A stretch of DNA of 64,000 nt from Strigamia acuminata (GCA_949358305.1 OX442318.1:296501-360500); one strand, 5' to 3'; counted from the stretch's first letter, positions 1 through 11,246 are shown. Notes: generated from the sequence alone by a model not told the origin. Translations and numbers: made by a program.

Positions 1-877
1 CAAACAGGTCGGATGGGAAAACAACCTTCCCTTTCGCAAACTGCTTGTATCTAGGTGCGAGCGAGTCCGCGAAGTCCAGACGTCGGCGCAACGTTAACGC
101 CGTATTCATTGCGCCCAGCAGCGTCATGGCCTCGGCCAGGTGGGTGACCAGTGAATTGGGGTCCAAATTTCCCGCCACTACGTCCTTCATTGCCGAAGCA
201 AGCGGAATGTAAGCTTTCAAAACGAGTTTTTGATGTTTTAAAGACGTCGTGTCTCTCGACCTTATCCAAGGCTGCACTTCTCCAAACAGAGTGCCGTCCA
301 CTTTAGGCGGGTCCAAGTATTTTGCGTTTTCAGGGATTATTAGCTTTTCAACTAATTGGTCCCTAAATTCCGTCGAGGTCTCAAAAAGCGATTTGCTTAC
401 CAAGGCCTCTAATTCGGCGGGCCAGGCGTCGCCAAACTTGGTCTCGGCACCCAAAAGTTTGGACACATCTGAAAAACCAACTTTGGTTGCTGGAGTCGGA
501 GCCGTTGAACCGTCAACTGGCTTGGTCCCGCTTGTGGAGACAAGGGGAATTGCTGCGATTGCGGGGTTTAACAACGGAGTTGTCCCGTCTGCGGCTTTTG
601 GGGTAGGTACAGCACCTGGCCCAGCCATCGCGGTGTTCTGCGGCGAAACGACGACCGTTTTCGCAGTTAGCAAATTATGCATTATGTCTTTTAGCTCGTA
701 CACAGTGTCGGCTAGACATTCGATCCTATCGTGCATCCTTCTCGGCGAAGGTGGCTCTTCTACGACTTCTTCTTCGTGGTTAGGTTCGATCTGGACTTCT
801 TCATTTTGAAGATTTTGGACCACGTGGTCGTTTAAAGTAGGGAATCCAGAATCGGTAATCATTACTTGGGAATTCAT
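1..877 (-). CDS. Retroelement gag-like protein, 5' part, runs off left edge
   Basis: An uninterrupted frame starts at ATG 877 and is still open at base 1, about 292 codons. The N-terminal third is acidic (runs of Glu around residues 25-40), followed by a Pro/Ala/Thr-rich linker. A predicted helical region lies near residues 190-290, with the pattern PWIRSR, KAYIPLA, then MTLLGAMNTALTLRRR. A LLG-x-x-N-x-x-L-x-x-x-RR pattern is reminiscent of capsid-like regions of invertebrate retroelements such as DIRS-type elements. That assignment is from memory of the pattern, not from a search. No zinc knuckle or pol is visible because the frame leaves the window. Bases 878-1075 look like the untranslated leader of the same element; no terminal repeat could be fixed. 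It may have truncated the neighbouring galaxin-like gene A. Confidence 0.5.
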   Translation of the reverse strand, partial: MNSQVMITDSGFPTLNDHVVQNLQNEEVQIEPNHEEEVVEEPPSPRRMHDRIECLADTVYELKDIMHNLLTAKTVVVSPQNTAMAGPGAVPTPKAADGTTPLLNPAIAAIPLVSTSGTKPVDGSTAPTPATKVGFSDVSKLLGAETKFGDAWPAELEALVSKSLFETSTEFRDQLVEKLIIPENAKYLDPPKVDGTLFGEVQPWIRSRDTTSLKHQKLVLKAYIPLASAMKDVVAGNLDPNSLVTHLAEAMTLLGAMNTALTLRRRLDFADSLAPRYKQFAKGKVVFPSDLF

Positions 878-1080
878 GTTAGAATGTAATAAAACTAATA
901 AAGAAACAATTATTAGAAAGGTGGTTCGAAAATAATGAGATCCTTTAATTAAAAAGGGGAAAAAACGATAATAAAACAAATTTTTCTTGTAGAGCAATTC
1001 GAACCTGACCGCGCAACCCGTTAGTAGAACCGGAAGTGACGTAACCCGACTAGTAGCGCCATCTCCTGTTTAGCCGGAGA

Positions 1081-1689
1081 TTACAAAGAGTGAATGCGTG
1101 TCCGGATCGTACAGGCGCGTTCCACAGCAGCGCAGCGACCTCTGGCTGGAACCCGAAATGCTACCATTGCACTTTGCAGCAATATTGCGTGTCCGGATCG
1201 TACAGGCGCGTTCCGCAGCAGCGCAGCAATCTCTGGCTGGAACCCGAAATGCTACCATTGCAGCAATATTGCGTGTCCGGATCGTACAGAAGCGATCCGC
1301 AGCAGCGCAGCGACCGATTCCCGGAATTCAGAATGCGACCATTGCAGCAATGTTGCGTGTCCGGATCGTGCAGCTGCGATCCGCAGCAGTGGTAGCCAAT
1401 TTTCAAAGAATAAGCCTTGCCGTCACAACACACCTGTTTCGTTACATCTATTTCGGACGATCCGCAACACTTCTGGTACGAATGTTGGAATGTTGGAAAC
1501 ACACTACCGGTGCAACACACTTGCGATGCAGGATTGTAAGCAGCTACGTTGCTTTCTTCTATCGATTAAAACGAACAATTAACAAGAAATCGATCAAAGA
1601 AATCAAAGGAACTACTCACTCAATGAATATCCCTTATCCAAGCTGAACACTTGTAAAGTGAATACCACGAGTGTACACTTTGTGCACAT
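1081..1689 (-). pseudogene. Galaxin-like gene A, truncated and frameshifted
   Basis: Exon 1 (1620-1689) encodes a signal peptide starting MCTKCTLVVFTLQVF and ends at a TTGA|GTGAGT donor. Exon 2 starts at 1558 after an ATAG acceptor and is normal through KIGYHCCG. It then joins directly to repeats that in other genes lie in exon 3 (LHDPDTQ-CCNG type). So the middle of the protein is missing, or the two exons have been fused by deletion. The 3' part holds nearly identical repeat units of about 72 bp (24 residues, YDPDTQYCCNG... RCCG). A 7-bp insertion in the last but one unit shifts the frame and gives a stop at 1161. The other frame continues the repeats to about 1085, where the retroelement sequence begins. 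The promoter block with TATA box is kept at 1973-1979 (minus). Confidence 0.75.
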
Positions 1690-2722
1690 GATTACTGGAA
1701 AGAATTAAAATGAGTCAATTTCATGAAAACTTGAAAATGCCAAAAACAGGTAATGCCACAATTGTTTCGTGTTTTATTTGCAGAAAAAAGCAGGGCAAAA
1801 TATACCTGTGTGTAACCAGCACGCCATTAATTCTCTAGCGCTCAACACAAAGTGATCTATTCAATGGCGAAAAGAAGTTGTACGTACAAACAAAATTCAC
1901 TTGCACACCAAAAAAGGTGAAAAGGGTGACTTTCTATGGTTGTTTTTGCACGCATGCATGAATTTTATATTTACAAAATCAGCCTTACTAGTAACATGTG
2001 GAATGTATTTCCAAAATAAATTATTTCCTTTCTTTTGTGTTTCCTCTCTTCTACTTACAGGTATGACCCAATAAAGTGTTCTAATTGAGGATTAGCTAGG
2101 TTGCCTCAATAGTTTTAGGTTACAAAGCTGAGTTATAATGCTGAGTAGGCCAATGTTTCAGACCTTTTTTCTCAAAACATTTCCCTAAGAAATAAGTTTG
2201 TTAAGAACAGTTCTAGACTAATTAGATGGTTCTCTACAACTTTGCAACTGACATTTTTTGCGTAGCATTGTTGGTTTAAAAGTTAGGAGTTGCAAAACAG
2301 TGATGCAACAATGTCACATGCATTTAACATGTTTCATTGAATTTGTCACAGATCATTTACTTTAATTCTATATCAAAAGTATTTTTGAATTAATGTGATT
2401 GTGAAATAATTCACCTGGTAGGTGTTTTGCAGGACACCCTGTATTTTAATTTAGTGTTGAAAACGATTTTTCCCTTACGATATGGTACTAAAATAGTGTA
2501 ACGTGGCACAAAATAAGGGAAAAATGCATTCCGCAAAGTCTCTAATAACTTTGTAAATTGAAACTATCGGCGATTATAGTGTTATAAATACTAAAGTGTC
2601 ATCGGGTGAAGTAATATGAGAACAAATGACAACACATGAAATAAAAAAATTAATAAAATAATAATGATAATAATAATAATTTCAATCTGTTTGGTTTGTT
2701 TTCATTTATGGCACGAGTAAAA
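1690..2722. other. Intergenic: promoter block of A, then no gene seen
   Basis: Bases 1690-1985 resemble the upstream region shared by the array genes: a possible 5' UTR intron with CCAG acceptor just before the A start codon, a CAG|GTATAT donor, and a TATA box (TATAAAA on minus, 1973-1979). From 2000 to 2722 I see only AT-rich sequence with simple ATA repeats near 2640-2680 and no coding region. Confidence 0.5.
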
Positions 2723-4949
2723 TTACATTGCAATTACGCCATCATTGTAACAACATTGATTTTCCGAGTCCGGATCCGTGATATTCTTGACAATACCATT
2801 ACAGCAAATCTGTTTGTCAGTGTTGATATACTTGTTCCCGCAACATTCGTACATAATCTGACCCCACTCAAAAGCTCTGTCCTCGCAGCAAATTTGTGTG
2901 GCCGGATCGTGCAGCTGCGAACCGCAGCAACGCAACGACTTATTCGCGGACTCCAGAACGCGATCATTGCAACATTGTTGCGTGTCCGGATTGTACGCCT
3001 CCTTCCCGCAGCAACGCAACGACCGATTCGCGGACTCCAGAACGCGATCATTGCAACATAGTTGCGTGTCCGGATCGTACGCCTCCTTCCCGCAACAACG
3101 GGAACCGTCTCCTCTTTTCTCGACCACCGTCTGGCTGATGACCACGCCGCTCTCGTCCATCTGACGACAACACATTTGCTTCGATTTATCAATCGCTTTC
3201 CCACCGCAACATTCGTGAGTGTGCGAGTCGATCGCCGTCAAATTACAACAAACCATGCTGCGGGCCCGCTTCAAGAAAACGGCCGTTTCTATTTCGCTAC
3301 TTCGTGAGCCCTGAGAGTAGAAATCGCTTTGACAACAAAGATGTCTCCGAGGATCGTAAGTGATATTCCCGCAACAAACGTATCCGCCGTACTTCTTCTT
3401 TAAAACGAACCCGGTCTCGTGATCGCAGCACACTTCGAGTTCTATGTTGAACGTTCTATTCCCGCAGCATTCACGCTGCGACTCCTTTTTCACCTTGTTG
3501 CCGTTGCAACACATTTGCGTGTTCCGATCGAGCGTTTCCGAGCCGCAACAGTCGACGGATTTCTCGTGTTTCGCTCCGCCGCAGCATGTTTCCGTGCGCG
3601 TGTCGTAAATGCTCGGCTCCCGTTTGCTATTTTCGTCCCAGCAACAGTCAAAGTAATCCCTACTTGCTTTTTCTTTGGGAACGTCCAACACCTTGTTTCC
3701 GCAGCACACTTGGGTCTCGGAATCGAACGGGCGCTTCAATTTACCGCAACAACTGTCGGCGTTTTTCGGTAATTTGTCGATGTCTTGTACCGCGTCGCTC
3801 GATTTACAGCATCTTTGCGTGGTGGTGTCGTAAACCGACAATCCGCAACATTGCATGGTGGTTTGCGCGTTCTGCTGGTGGATTTGCTCGTTGCCGCAAC
3901 AAATCTCTTTTTCCAAGTCGTACGCTTCCAGTCCGCAACAAAGCGAGCGCCACGACTTGGCCTCTACTATTTTGCTCACGTGTTTGGATTTGGAATCGTG
4001 CGAGGAAGTTCCGTTTCTTTGACTGCAGCAAATGTGTGTTCTGACGTTGTAACTTGATCCGTCGCAAATGCCAATCTTTTCACGTTGCATTAGTTGACCA
4101 ATACGCCGGTATTCGTGTCTCTGATTAGCAGCATTCATTTGGTAACCGGTGTCAGACGAACAAGTCTTTTCCTTTTTATTATAGATTTTTCCTTATAGAG
4201 AAATAAAAACTTTTTTTCTGATTTATTAATTTAATTAATTAAATGTAATTTACCCTCACAACATCCTGTTTGGTTAAACTTCTTTTCGAAAAAGTTAAAC
4301 TGCAGCCTCCTCCTGAACAAACTGAGGTCACGTCGAAGATAACGGTCTTCAGCCGACCTACTCTTCTTACCAATGTATTTTCCGAGTAGTTGGTCGTAGA
4401 TTTGATTGTGCGTGAATTGGATACAGCAGATGTGTGTCCTCGAATCGATTAGTTTAGAACCGCAACATTCCATTGCACGCATCGCTTGAGTATCGTTGAC
4501 GACGTGAGCGGGAAATGGCAAAGGGTTCTCATCGCCAGTCAGGCTCGAATAGCAACATTTGGCCTCTTGAACCGAAAAGTAGTTGCCCCCGCAGCAGTGG
4601 TAGCCCATTTTCAAAGAATACGCTTTGCTGTCACAGCACACCTGTCTCGTTACATCTATTTCGGACTTTCCGCAACACTTGCGGCTCGAATTAGGGAATG
4701 TTGGAAACACACTACCGGAGCAACACACTTGGGATACAGGATTGTAAGCCGCTACGTAGCTTTCATCTATCGATTGAAAAGAACACTTAATAAGAAGAAA
4801 TAAGATGATGGAAGAAATCAAAGAAAGCACTCACTCAATGAAAATCCCTTAAGGTGTTGGTTAGAATAAAACGGATCTGAGCTGACATAACCAAAACTTA
4901 AGACGAACACTTGCAAAGTGAATACCACGAGTGTACACTTTGTGCACAT
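2723..4949 (-). CDS. Galaxin-like di-cysteine repeat secreted protein B
   Basis: Model: exon 1 4835-4949, exon 2 4254-4766, exon 3 2723-4191; introns of 68 and 62 bp with GT-AG ends. The parts sum to 2097 nt, 698 residues, with no internal stop. Exon 1 encodes a cleavable signal peptide (MCTKCTLVVFTLQVFVLSF...) and a short linker. Exon 2 holds 8 CC pairs and exon 3 about 27, in units of the form CCG-x(2)-x-Y/F-D/N-x(5-6)-CC-x-x. This is the di-cysteine repeat known from coral galaxin and galaxin-like proteins, which are extracellular. Many Asn-x-Ser/Thr sites are present. The frame crosses the exon 2/3 junction to give CCEG-KIYN, itself a repeat unit. An apparent second signal peptide (MLSLISSIILFLL) upstream of exon 2 is intron read-through. 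Substrate or partner is unknown. Of the standard array genes it shows no lesion in coding, splice or promoter signals. Confidence 0.85.
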
Positions 4950-5089
4950 GATTACTGGAAAGAAATGAAATTATTCAATTTCATGAAAACTTGAAAATTC
5001 CAAAAACTGGTAATGCCTAATGCGTTGCAACTCGGTGTTTGACACAATTATTTTGTAGTTTTTTTGCAAATAAAGCGGACAAAATACAC

Positions 5090-5282
5090 CTGTGTGTAAC
5101 CAGCTCGCACGCAGTCCCGACAGTGAATTAATTCTCTAGCGATCAACACAAAGTTACAAGTATCTATTCAATGGCGAAAGGACGTTGCACGTACAAACAA
5201 AACAAACAAAATCCATTTACATAGCAAAAAATGTGAAAAAGGTGAATTTCTATGGTTTTTTCACGCATACACGAATTTTATA
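5090..5282 (-). promoter_or_regulatory. Promoter and putative 5' UTR exon of gene B
   Basis: A TATA box (TATAAAA on minus, 5276-5282) is followed about 30 bp downstream by a putative transcribed leader that ends at a CAG|GTGTAT donor (last exon base 5090). A CCAG acceptor at 4955-4958 lies 6 bases before the start codon. This gives an inferred non-coding first exon and a 5' UTR intron of about 135 bp. The block is conserved in front of most array genes, which supports function, but no transcript is available. Confidence 0.5.
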
Positions 5283-5301
5283 TTTACAAAAGCAGCCTAG
5301 T

Positions 5302-6387
5302 TAGGGATTGCAGTACCGGATGCTTTTCATGGTACCGGTATTCGGTACTGACATTTTTTTCCGGTACTATATTCGGTTCCGGTACCGAATGAAAAATGAG
5401 CACCGGTATTGGGCCGGTACTACTACCGAAAGCGGTACTAGCACCGGTATTTGTACCGGTTCTGGATAGGATAGTCAATCAATTTCTCAACAAAAATTTT
5501 TATTTGTTGAGAGCTGAAAAATTGACGAAATATCGTAGAATCGATAGAATTAGTAGTGGAAAGTGACAACACACTGTTTGGATAAAATAAATTGACAGTA
5601 AAGACTTTTAAAAAAAGTTTATTTTTGAATTTTGTGGGGGACATTACGATGCTTTCCAAGATGATAGCGCCCATCTCGTGTCGTTAAACGAATATTTTTC
5701 AAGTGTTAGAAAGTTTTCCCAACGGACTTTCAACGTGGGAATACGTACATCTAGCAATGGATTAGTTTTGTACCTGTTGTGAACATTTTGTCGCCGTTTT
5801 AATGACACCATCTTGGAAAGCATCGTACTGTCCGCCACCAAATTCAAAAATAAACCTTTTTTAAAAATCTCTACTGTCAATTTGTTTTATCCAAACAGTG
5901 TGTTGTCAGTTTTCACTACTAATTCTATCGATTCCACGATATTTCGTCGATTCCAAAGTTACTCAGTTTCAATTTATTTTAAAAATATTATTTCCGCGGT
6001 TATTCAGTTTCCAATTTCTGATTATTTTATTTCAAGTTATTTTCAATTTTCGCGGTGATTCAGTTTAAAATTACTGATAATTTCATTCCAAGTGATTTTC
6101 AGTTTCCGCACTTATTCAACAATCGCCTTTAAAATCCTGTTTTTACTGACAACAGCCATTATTACTTTTTCCAAATTAATTAAAAAATTAATTCCAGCTG
6201 GAATGATGATGGAAAGTACCGGTTCCGGTTTCGGTGTGACGGACGGTTCCGGTGCCCAGAAAAGTTTACGGTACTAGTACCGGCCCTCAGTACCGCCAGA
6301 AAAAAACCTTAGTACCAACACTGGTACTGAATCCCGGTACCAATACCGGTACTGGCACCGATGCTGAAACTGGTACTGCAATCCCTA
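5302..6387. mobile_element. hAT-like non-autonomous foldback element
   Basis: The ends are perfect 16-bp inverted repeats (TAGGGATTGCAGTACC). The element is flanked by an 8-bp direct duplication AGCCTAGT at 5294-5301 and 6388-6395. An 8-bp target duplication and TAGGG termini are hallmarks of hAT transposons. The unoccupied target (agcctagtattgg) is seen at the same place upstream of other array genes. The interior is a long imperfect palindrome: about 5510-5665 pairs with about 5810-5965, with a loop of roughly 140 bp. The arms carry many GGTACC/GTACCGG motifs (5313-5460 and 6215-6380), like subterminal transposase-binding repeats. There is no transposase gene; small ORFs are mirror translations of the two arms. 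It sits 20 bp upstream of the TATA box of gene B. Confidence 0.85.
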
Positions 6388-6564
6388 AGCCTAGTATTGG
6401 ATGATGCAACGTGCGATCTATTCACAAAAGAGAGAGAAAAAAATGAAGGAAATTCAAACAAATATGAAATAAGTTAAAAGAATTGCTTTACCGAGAGAAT
6501 ACGAGACGGATCGCAAAAGTAACTTATATTTTGTGTTCATGTGTATTCATTTTTTTATTTAATA

Positions 6565-6584
6565 CACGTTGATACGTATCAACG
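6565..6584. repeat. Perfect 20-bp palindrome downstream of gene C
   Basis: ACGTTGATACGTATCAACGT reads the same on both strands. Its 16-bp core recurs in the 3' flank of seven other array genes, one copy with a single mismatch. The function is unknown; a dimeric protein-binding site is one possibility. Confidence 0.7.
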
Positions 6585-6665
6585 TAAAATGATTTCCCTT
6601 CAACAATTAATGTGTTATATGTTTTATTTCTTCATTTATTGAAGAATTATACAACCTAATCTCAT

Positions 6666-8856
6666 CTAAACCTGATCGTCTGTAACAACAATGAGTTTCC
6701 GAGCACGGATCCGTGATATTCTAGACAACACCCCTGCAGCAAATGTGTTTCTCAGGGTCGAAATAGTTGTTCCCGCAACATGTTCCGTTCTTAACCTGAC
6801 CCAACTCAAAAACACTCTCCTCGCAGCAAATTTGTTTGGCCGGATCGTGCAGCTGCAATCCGCAGCAACGCAACGACCGATGCAACATTGTTGCCTGTCC
6901 GGATTGAATGATTCCTTCCCGCAGCAACGCAAAGACCGATTCGTCGACTCCAGAACGCGATCATTGCAACATAGTTGCGTGTCCGGATCGTACGCCTCCT
7001 TCCCGCAACAACGGAAACCGTCTCCTCTTTTCTCGACCACCGTCTGGCTGATGACCACGCCGCTCTCGTCCATCTGACGACAACACATTTGCTTCGATTT
7101 ATCCATCGCTTTCCCACCGCAACATTCGTGAGTGTCCGAGTCGATCGCCGTCAAATTACAACAAACCCAGCTGTCGGTCGGCTGGAAGAGAATGGCCGTT
7201 TCTATTTCGCTACTTCGTAAACCCTGATGGTAGAAATCGCTTCGACAACAAAGTTGTTCCCGAAAATCGTAAGTGACATTCCCGCAACAATCGTCTCCCC
7301 TGGACTTCTTCTTTAAAACAAACCCGGTATCGTGACCGCAGCACAATTCGAGCTGCGAGTTGAACGTTCTATTCCCACAGCAGTGGTCATACTTGGACAC
7401 CTTTTTCACTTTGTTGCCGTTGCAACACACTTCCTCGTTCAGATCCACCGCTTTCGAACCGCAACAGCTCGCCCTGTGCCCGGAATTGGCGTGCTTCACT
7501 CCGCCGCAGCAAATTTCCGTGCGATAGTCGTAAATGCTCGGTTCCATGTTGCTCTCTTCGTTCCAGCAACAGTAGAACTTGGAATTCCCGTGACGATAAA
7601 TGCTTCCGCTACTGCTATTTGCGTTTTCTTTGGTAATGTCAAACACCTTGTTTCCGCAGCACACTTGGGTCTGGGAATCGAACGGCAGTTTGAATTTGCC
7701 GCAACAACTGTCGGCGGTTTCTGGTAATTTGTCTTTGTCTTCTACCACATCGCTTGATTTGCAGCATGTTTGCGTGGTGGTGTCGTAAGCGGACAATCCG
7801 CAACATTCCATGGTGGTTTGCGCGTTCTGCTGGTGGATTTTCTTGTTGTCGCAACAAATCTCTTTTTCTCAGTTGTACGCTTCGAGTCCGCAACAAAGCG
7901 TGCGCCACGACTTGGCCTCTACTATTTTGCTCACGTATGTGAAAGTGTGCGGGAAAGTTCCGTTTCTTTGAATGCAGCAAACGTGTGTTGTGACGTTGTA
8001 ACTTGTTCTGCCGCAAATGTCAATCCGGTGAACTAGACGACGTTGCATTCGTTGAACATAACGCCGTTGTTTGTCTCTTAGCTGAGAAGCATTCATTTGG
8101 CCACCGATGTTAGATGAACAAGTCTTTTCCTTTTTATTGTAGATTTTTCCTTAGAGAAAAATAAAACAAAATATTTTTTTTCCTGATTTATTTATTCAAT
8201 TAATTAAATTAAGTTTACCCTCACAACATCCTGTTTGCGCATACTTCGTTTCGAAGATGGTAAATCGTGGTAAAAGCGAGAATAGCGATGCCAGGATTGA
8301 TAGCGTCCGCCTTCTCTGAGCTGTTCGTCGAAAATGCCCTCGTCAGTTTTGATGTGGGAGCAGCACAGGTGCGTCCTCGAGTCGATTAGTTTGGAACCGC
8401 AACATTCCGTTGCACGCATTGCTTCGGTATCGTTGACTACGTGAGCGGGAAATGGCAACGAGCTCTCATCTCCCGTCAAGCTCGAATTGCAACATTTGGC
8501 CTCTCCAACCGAAAAGTATTTGCTTCCGCAGCAGTGGTAGCTCATTTTTAAAGAATAAGCCTTGCCGTCACAGCATGCCTGTTTCGTTACATCGATTTCG
8601 GACAATCCGCAACACTTCTGGTACGAATTAGTGTGTTTTGTAAACAAACTCCCGGGGTTACACACTTTTGATGCAGGATTGCAAGCAGTTACGTAGCTTT
8701 CATCTAACGATTAAAACGAACAATTAAACCGAGAAATTACTCACTCAAAAAATATCCCTTACTGTTGTTTTTGTTGTAATGCGGATCCGAGCTGACATAA
8801 GTAAACTTAAAGAACACCTGCAAAGTGAATACCACGAGTGTACACTTTGTGCACAT
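6666..8856 (-). pseudogene. Galaxin-like gene C, multiply disabled
   Basis: Exon 1 (8745-8856), exon 2 (8219-8703) and exon 3 (6666-8149) keep the array's splice sites and signal peptide, but coding is lost. Exon 2 is 485 nt, not a multiple of 3, because of a deletion near 8260. The first CC pair is changed to CN. In exon 3 a Trp codon in the LEAYDW repeat has become TGA (7869-7871). A 25-bp deletion near 6880, bounded by short repeats of cgacc, shifts the frame. A Lys codon has become TAG (6721-6723), and an extra base disrupts the C-terminal CCYSDQ end. The remaining text is closest to the E/H and F type genes. Upstream, 8857-9330 holds the shared promoter block (TATA on minus at 9199-9205). 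Confidence 0.85.
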
Positions 8857-9335
8857 GATTACTGCAAAGAATTAAAATTAGTCAATTTCTTGAAAACTTC
8901 AAAATGACAAAAACTAGTAGAACTGGTAATGCCTAAAACGTTGCAACTCGGTGTTTGACACAATTGTTTTGGAGTTTTTTTTGCAGAAAAAAGCAAGGCA
9001 AAATATACCTGTTTGTAAACAGCACGCATTCAGTCCCAATGCTGAATTAATTCTGTAGCGCTCAACACAAAGTTGCAAGTGATCTATTCAATGGCGAAAG
9101 GAAGTTGCACTTACAAACAAAACAAACAAAATTCATGTACGTACCAAAAAAAATGAAAAAGGTGAATTTCTATGGTTCTTTTTGCACGCATGCACGAATT
9201 TTATATTTACAAAAGCAGCCTAGTATTGGATGATGCAACGTGCGATCTATTCACAAAAGTGTGAGAACCGAGACTTCTGAAGATGAAGCAACTATATTCA
9301 CTATACCTGTGTGTAAGCAGCACGCATGCAGTCCC

Positions 9336-9552
9336 TGTTGGAGTCCATGTTGCTTGACCGCCATTACGTCGCAAGAGGGCACTCGGACGTTCCACGCCGG
9401 ACGCTGATACGTCCACTAGACGACCTAGTTTAACAGCCAATCATGGCTAGACATCTGTATATTTAACCTGTGAATATCTTAGAATAAAGCCACTTGTATT
9501 TCTTTAACCCTACACCACGTTGCATTTATTTCAACCAAACGATTTTACAACA
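9336..9552 (+). repeat. 5' LTR of the pol-less element
   Basis: 217 bp, TG...CA ends, with AATAAA near its middle; appears identical to 13205-13421. Confidence 0.88.
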
Positions 9553-9554
9553 AA

Positions 9555-9564
9555 TGGTAGCAGA
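9555..9564 (+). other. Primer binding site, initiator tRNA-Met 3' end
   Basis: TGGTAGCAGA, two bases after the 5' LTR, is complementary to the 3' end of eukaryotic initiator tRNA-Met (which ends TCTGCTACCA). Confidence 0.75.
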
Positions 9565-10316
9565 TGAATTGTTAAAAATCCACCGACGACGTTAAAGAAT
9601 AACTGACGATTACAAGTCAAAACACGAGGCGTACAAACTCGAAGAAGAAAAGACGAGCAGGAAAAGTCTGAAAGTTTCGAGCGAGCACGTGTTTTTTGAG
9701 AAGACAACATGACGGATTCAACGACGAAGATCCGCAACCAGATAGAATTGTTACACGACGATAACTATTTGCTGTGGTCCAAACGAGTAAAGGCCGCGCT
9801 AAATGAACGAGATTTGTGGGACACCGCGATCGAAGAGACGGAGCCCAAACGACCAGTTAAGGGAGAGGCGACCCACGATGAGGACGAGAAAACGTGGAAA
9901 ACGTGGCGGAAGAGCAACAATGCCGCGAAAGGAATACTGATCGGAACCCTAAACGATGAGCAGGTACTACGTTACGACGACGCATTAACCGCTAAACAAC
10001 TTTGGGACGACATAAAGAAAAATATGGAGATCGATACAACAGATCTCCAGTACGAGTGCTTGGACGAGTTACTGCGCTTAAAAATGGGCGCGAAAGAGAC
10101 AATAGACCAGTACGTGAACCGAGTCGAGGCACTGAGAACCAAATGCGCCTTGTACGGAGGGGATATAGCGGAAACTCAAGCCAAATACGCAATATTGCGA
10201 GAAGAATTCGACGCCACGGCTGAGGGAATCAGAGCAAATAAAACGACTACACTACAAGATGCGCGAAAAATTTTGAGATCACGTGAAACGCACAACGGCA
10301 TAAAAAACGAAGCTAG

Positions 10317-10624
10317 TGTTAATTTGTGGCATAAAGTTGTTTATGTTGTGTGAATCAGCAATGGTGTGGGAAAACATTTAGTGAAAAGAAATGCACGCCA
10401 TCTTTACTTGTCTAAGGCTGAGCAGCAAGTGATATTTAATATCCAGTCATGTGACTGGCCAAACATAAACAACGCCCCCTTTGGGCAGAACATACAGACC
10501 GCAGGTAAACAAATACTGCAGCCAGCCGTGCAGGTAATTCATTACACTAATAATAGAATATATACAATGCAACAAATGTCATCGCTTGATAACATGATAT
10601 AACAGAATACACCAAATCGTAACA
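10317..10624. mobile_element. Solo LTR nested inside gag
   Basis: 308 bp starting TGTTA and ending TAACA, flanked by the 5-bp direct duplication GCTAG (10312-10316 and 10625-10629). Removing it with one target copy brings the gag frame back into register. It is most simply a solo LTR from an unrelated LTR element, since it resembles none of the other LTRs in this window. Confidence 0.75.
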
Positions 10625-11025
10625 GCTAGCACCAACATCGCGTACAGAGCGGATGGCCAGAAGAAGTTTGAAAAGCGTGCAGACACGAGGAAGTGTTATA
10701 ATTGTAACGAACCTGGTCACATGGCGAGCGATTGTGAGAATCCGATATTTTGCTTCAACTGCGAAGGGAGCGGGCACAAGGCGTCAGCTTGCACAAAACC
10801 GAAGAAAGAGAGGACGAATATCAAACGTGGTAAGGGAACATTCAAGCGGAACCTGAAACCCGAAGGAAACTTGTGCGCGACTGAAATTTCGACGTCTACG
10901 GAAGCCGTGAGGAAAGAATATCGATTCCCAAGATCCGACGACTACAGTACGTGGGGCGGCGCTGACGGACGCACGTGGCACAACGCCAACGAACAAAAAG
11001 AAGAATGCCACATCGTAGACGACGA

Positions 11026-11246
11026 TGCGGAGAAGAAAAACGACGATGCGGAGAAGGAAAACGACGATGCGGAGAAGGAAAACGACGATGCGGAGAAGGA
11101 AAACGACGATGCGGAGAAGGAACACGACGATGCGGAGAAGGAACACGACGATGCGGAGAAGGAACACGACGATGCGGAGAAGGAACACGACGATGCGGAG
11201 AAGGAACACGACGATGCGGAGAAGGAACACGACGATGCGGAGGATG
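11026..11246 (+). repeat. 21-bp minisatellite in coding sequence
   Basis: Eleven tandem units of gacgatgcggagaaggaaaac type, each encoding DDAEKEN or DDAEKEH. The central units are identical in blocks (three N-type followed by six H-type), which indicates recent slippage or unequal exchange. Confidence 0.9.

Noticed and set aside
249-809. 186-codon plus-strand frame at the left edge
   Set aside because: The minus-strand frame from 877 runs without a stop to the edge and has an acidic N-terminus and gag-like pattern; the plus frame is its mirror.
2696-3061. Regularly spaced repeats of about 70 bp in galaxin exons, considered as a CRISPR-like or satellite array
   Set aside because: Spacing and variation follow codons of the CC protein repeats; there are no unique spacers and the DNA is animal.
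4767-4830. Apparent signal peptides such as MLSLISSIILFLL and MSCFFGFIILFLL in front of exon 2
   Set aside because: The stretch lies between a clear GTGAGT donor and an ATAG acceptor, is of intron length in every copy, and a real signal-peptide exon lies just upstream in phase.
5438-6058. Two short similar ORFs (MGAIILESIVMSPTK and MESIVLSATK) in the hAT-like element
   Set aside because: They are translations of the two arms of one inverted repeat, with no transposase motif.
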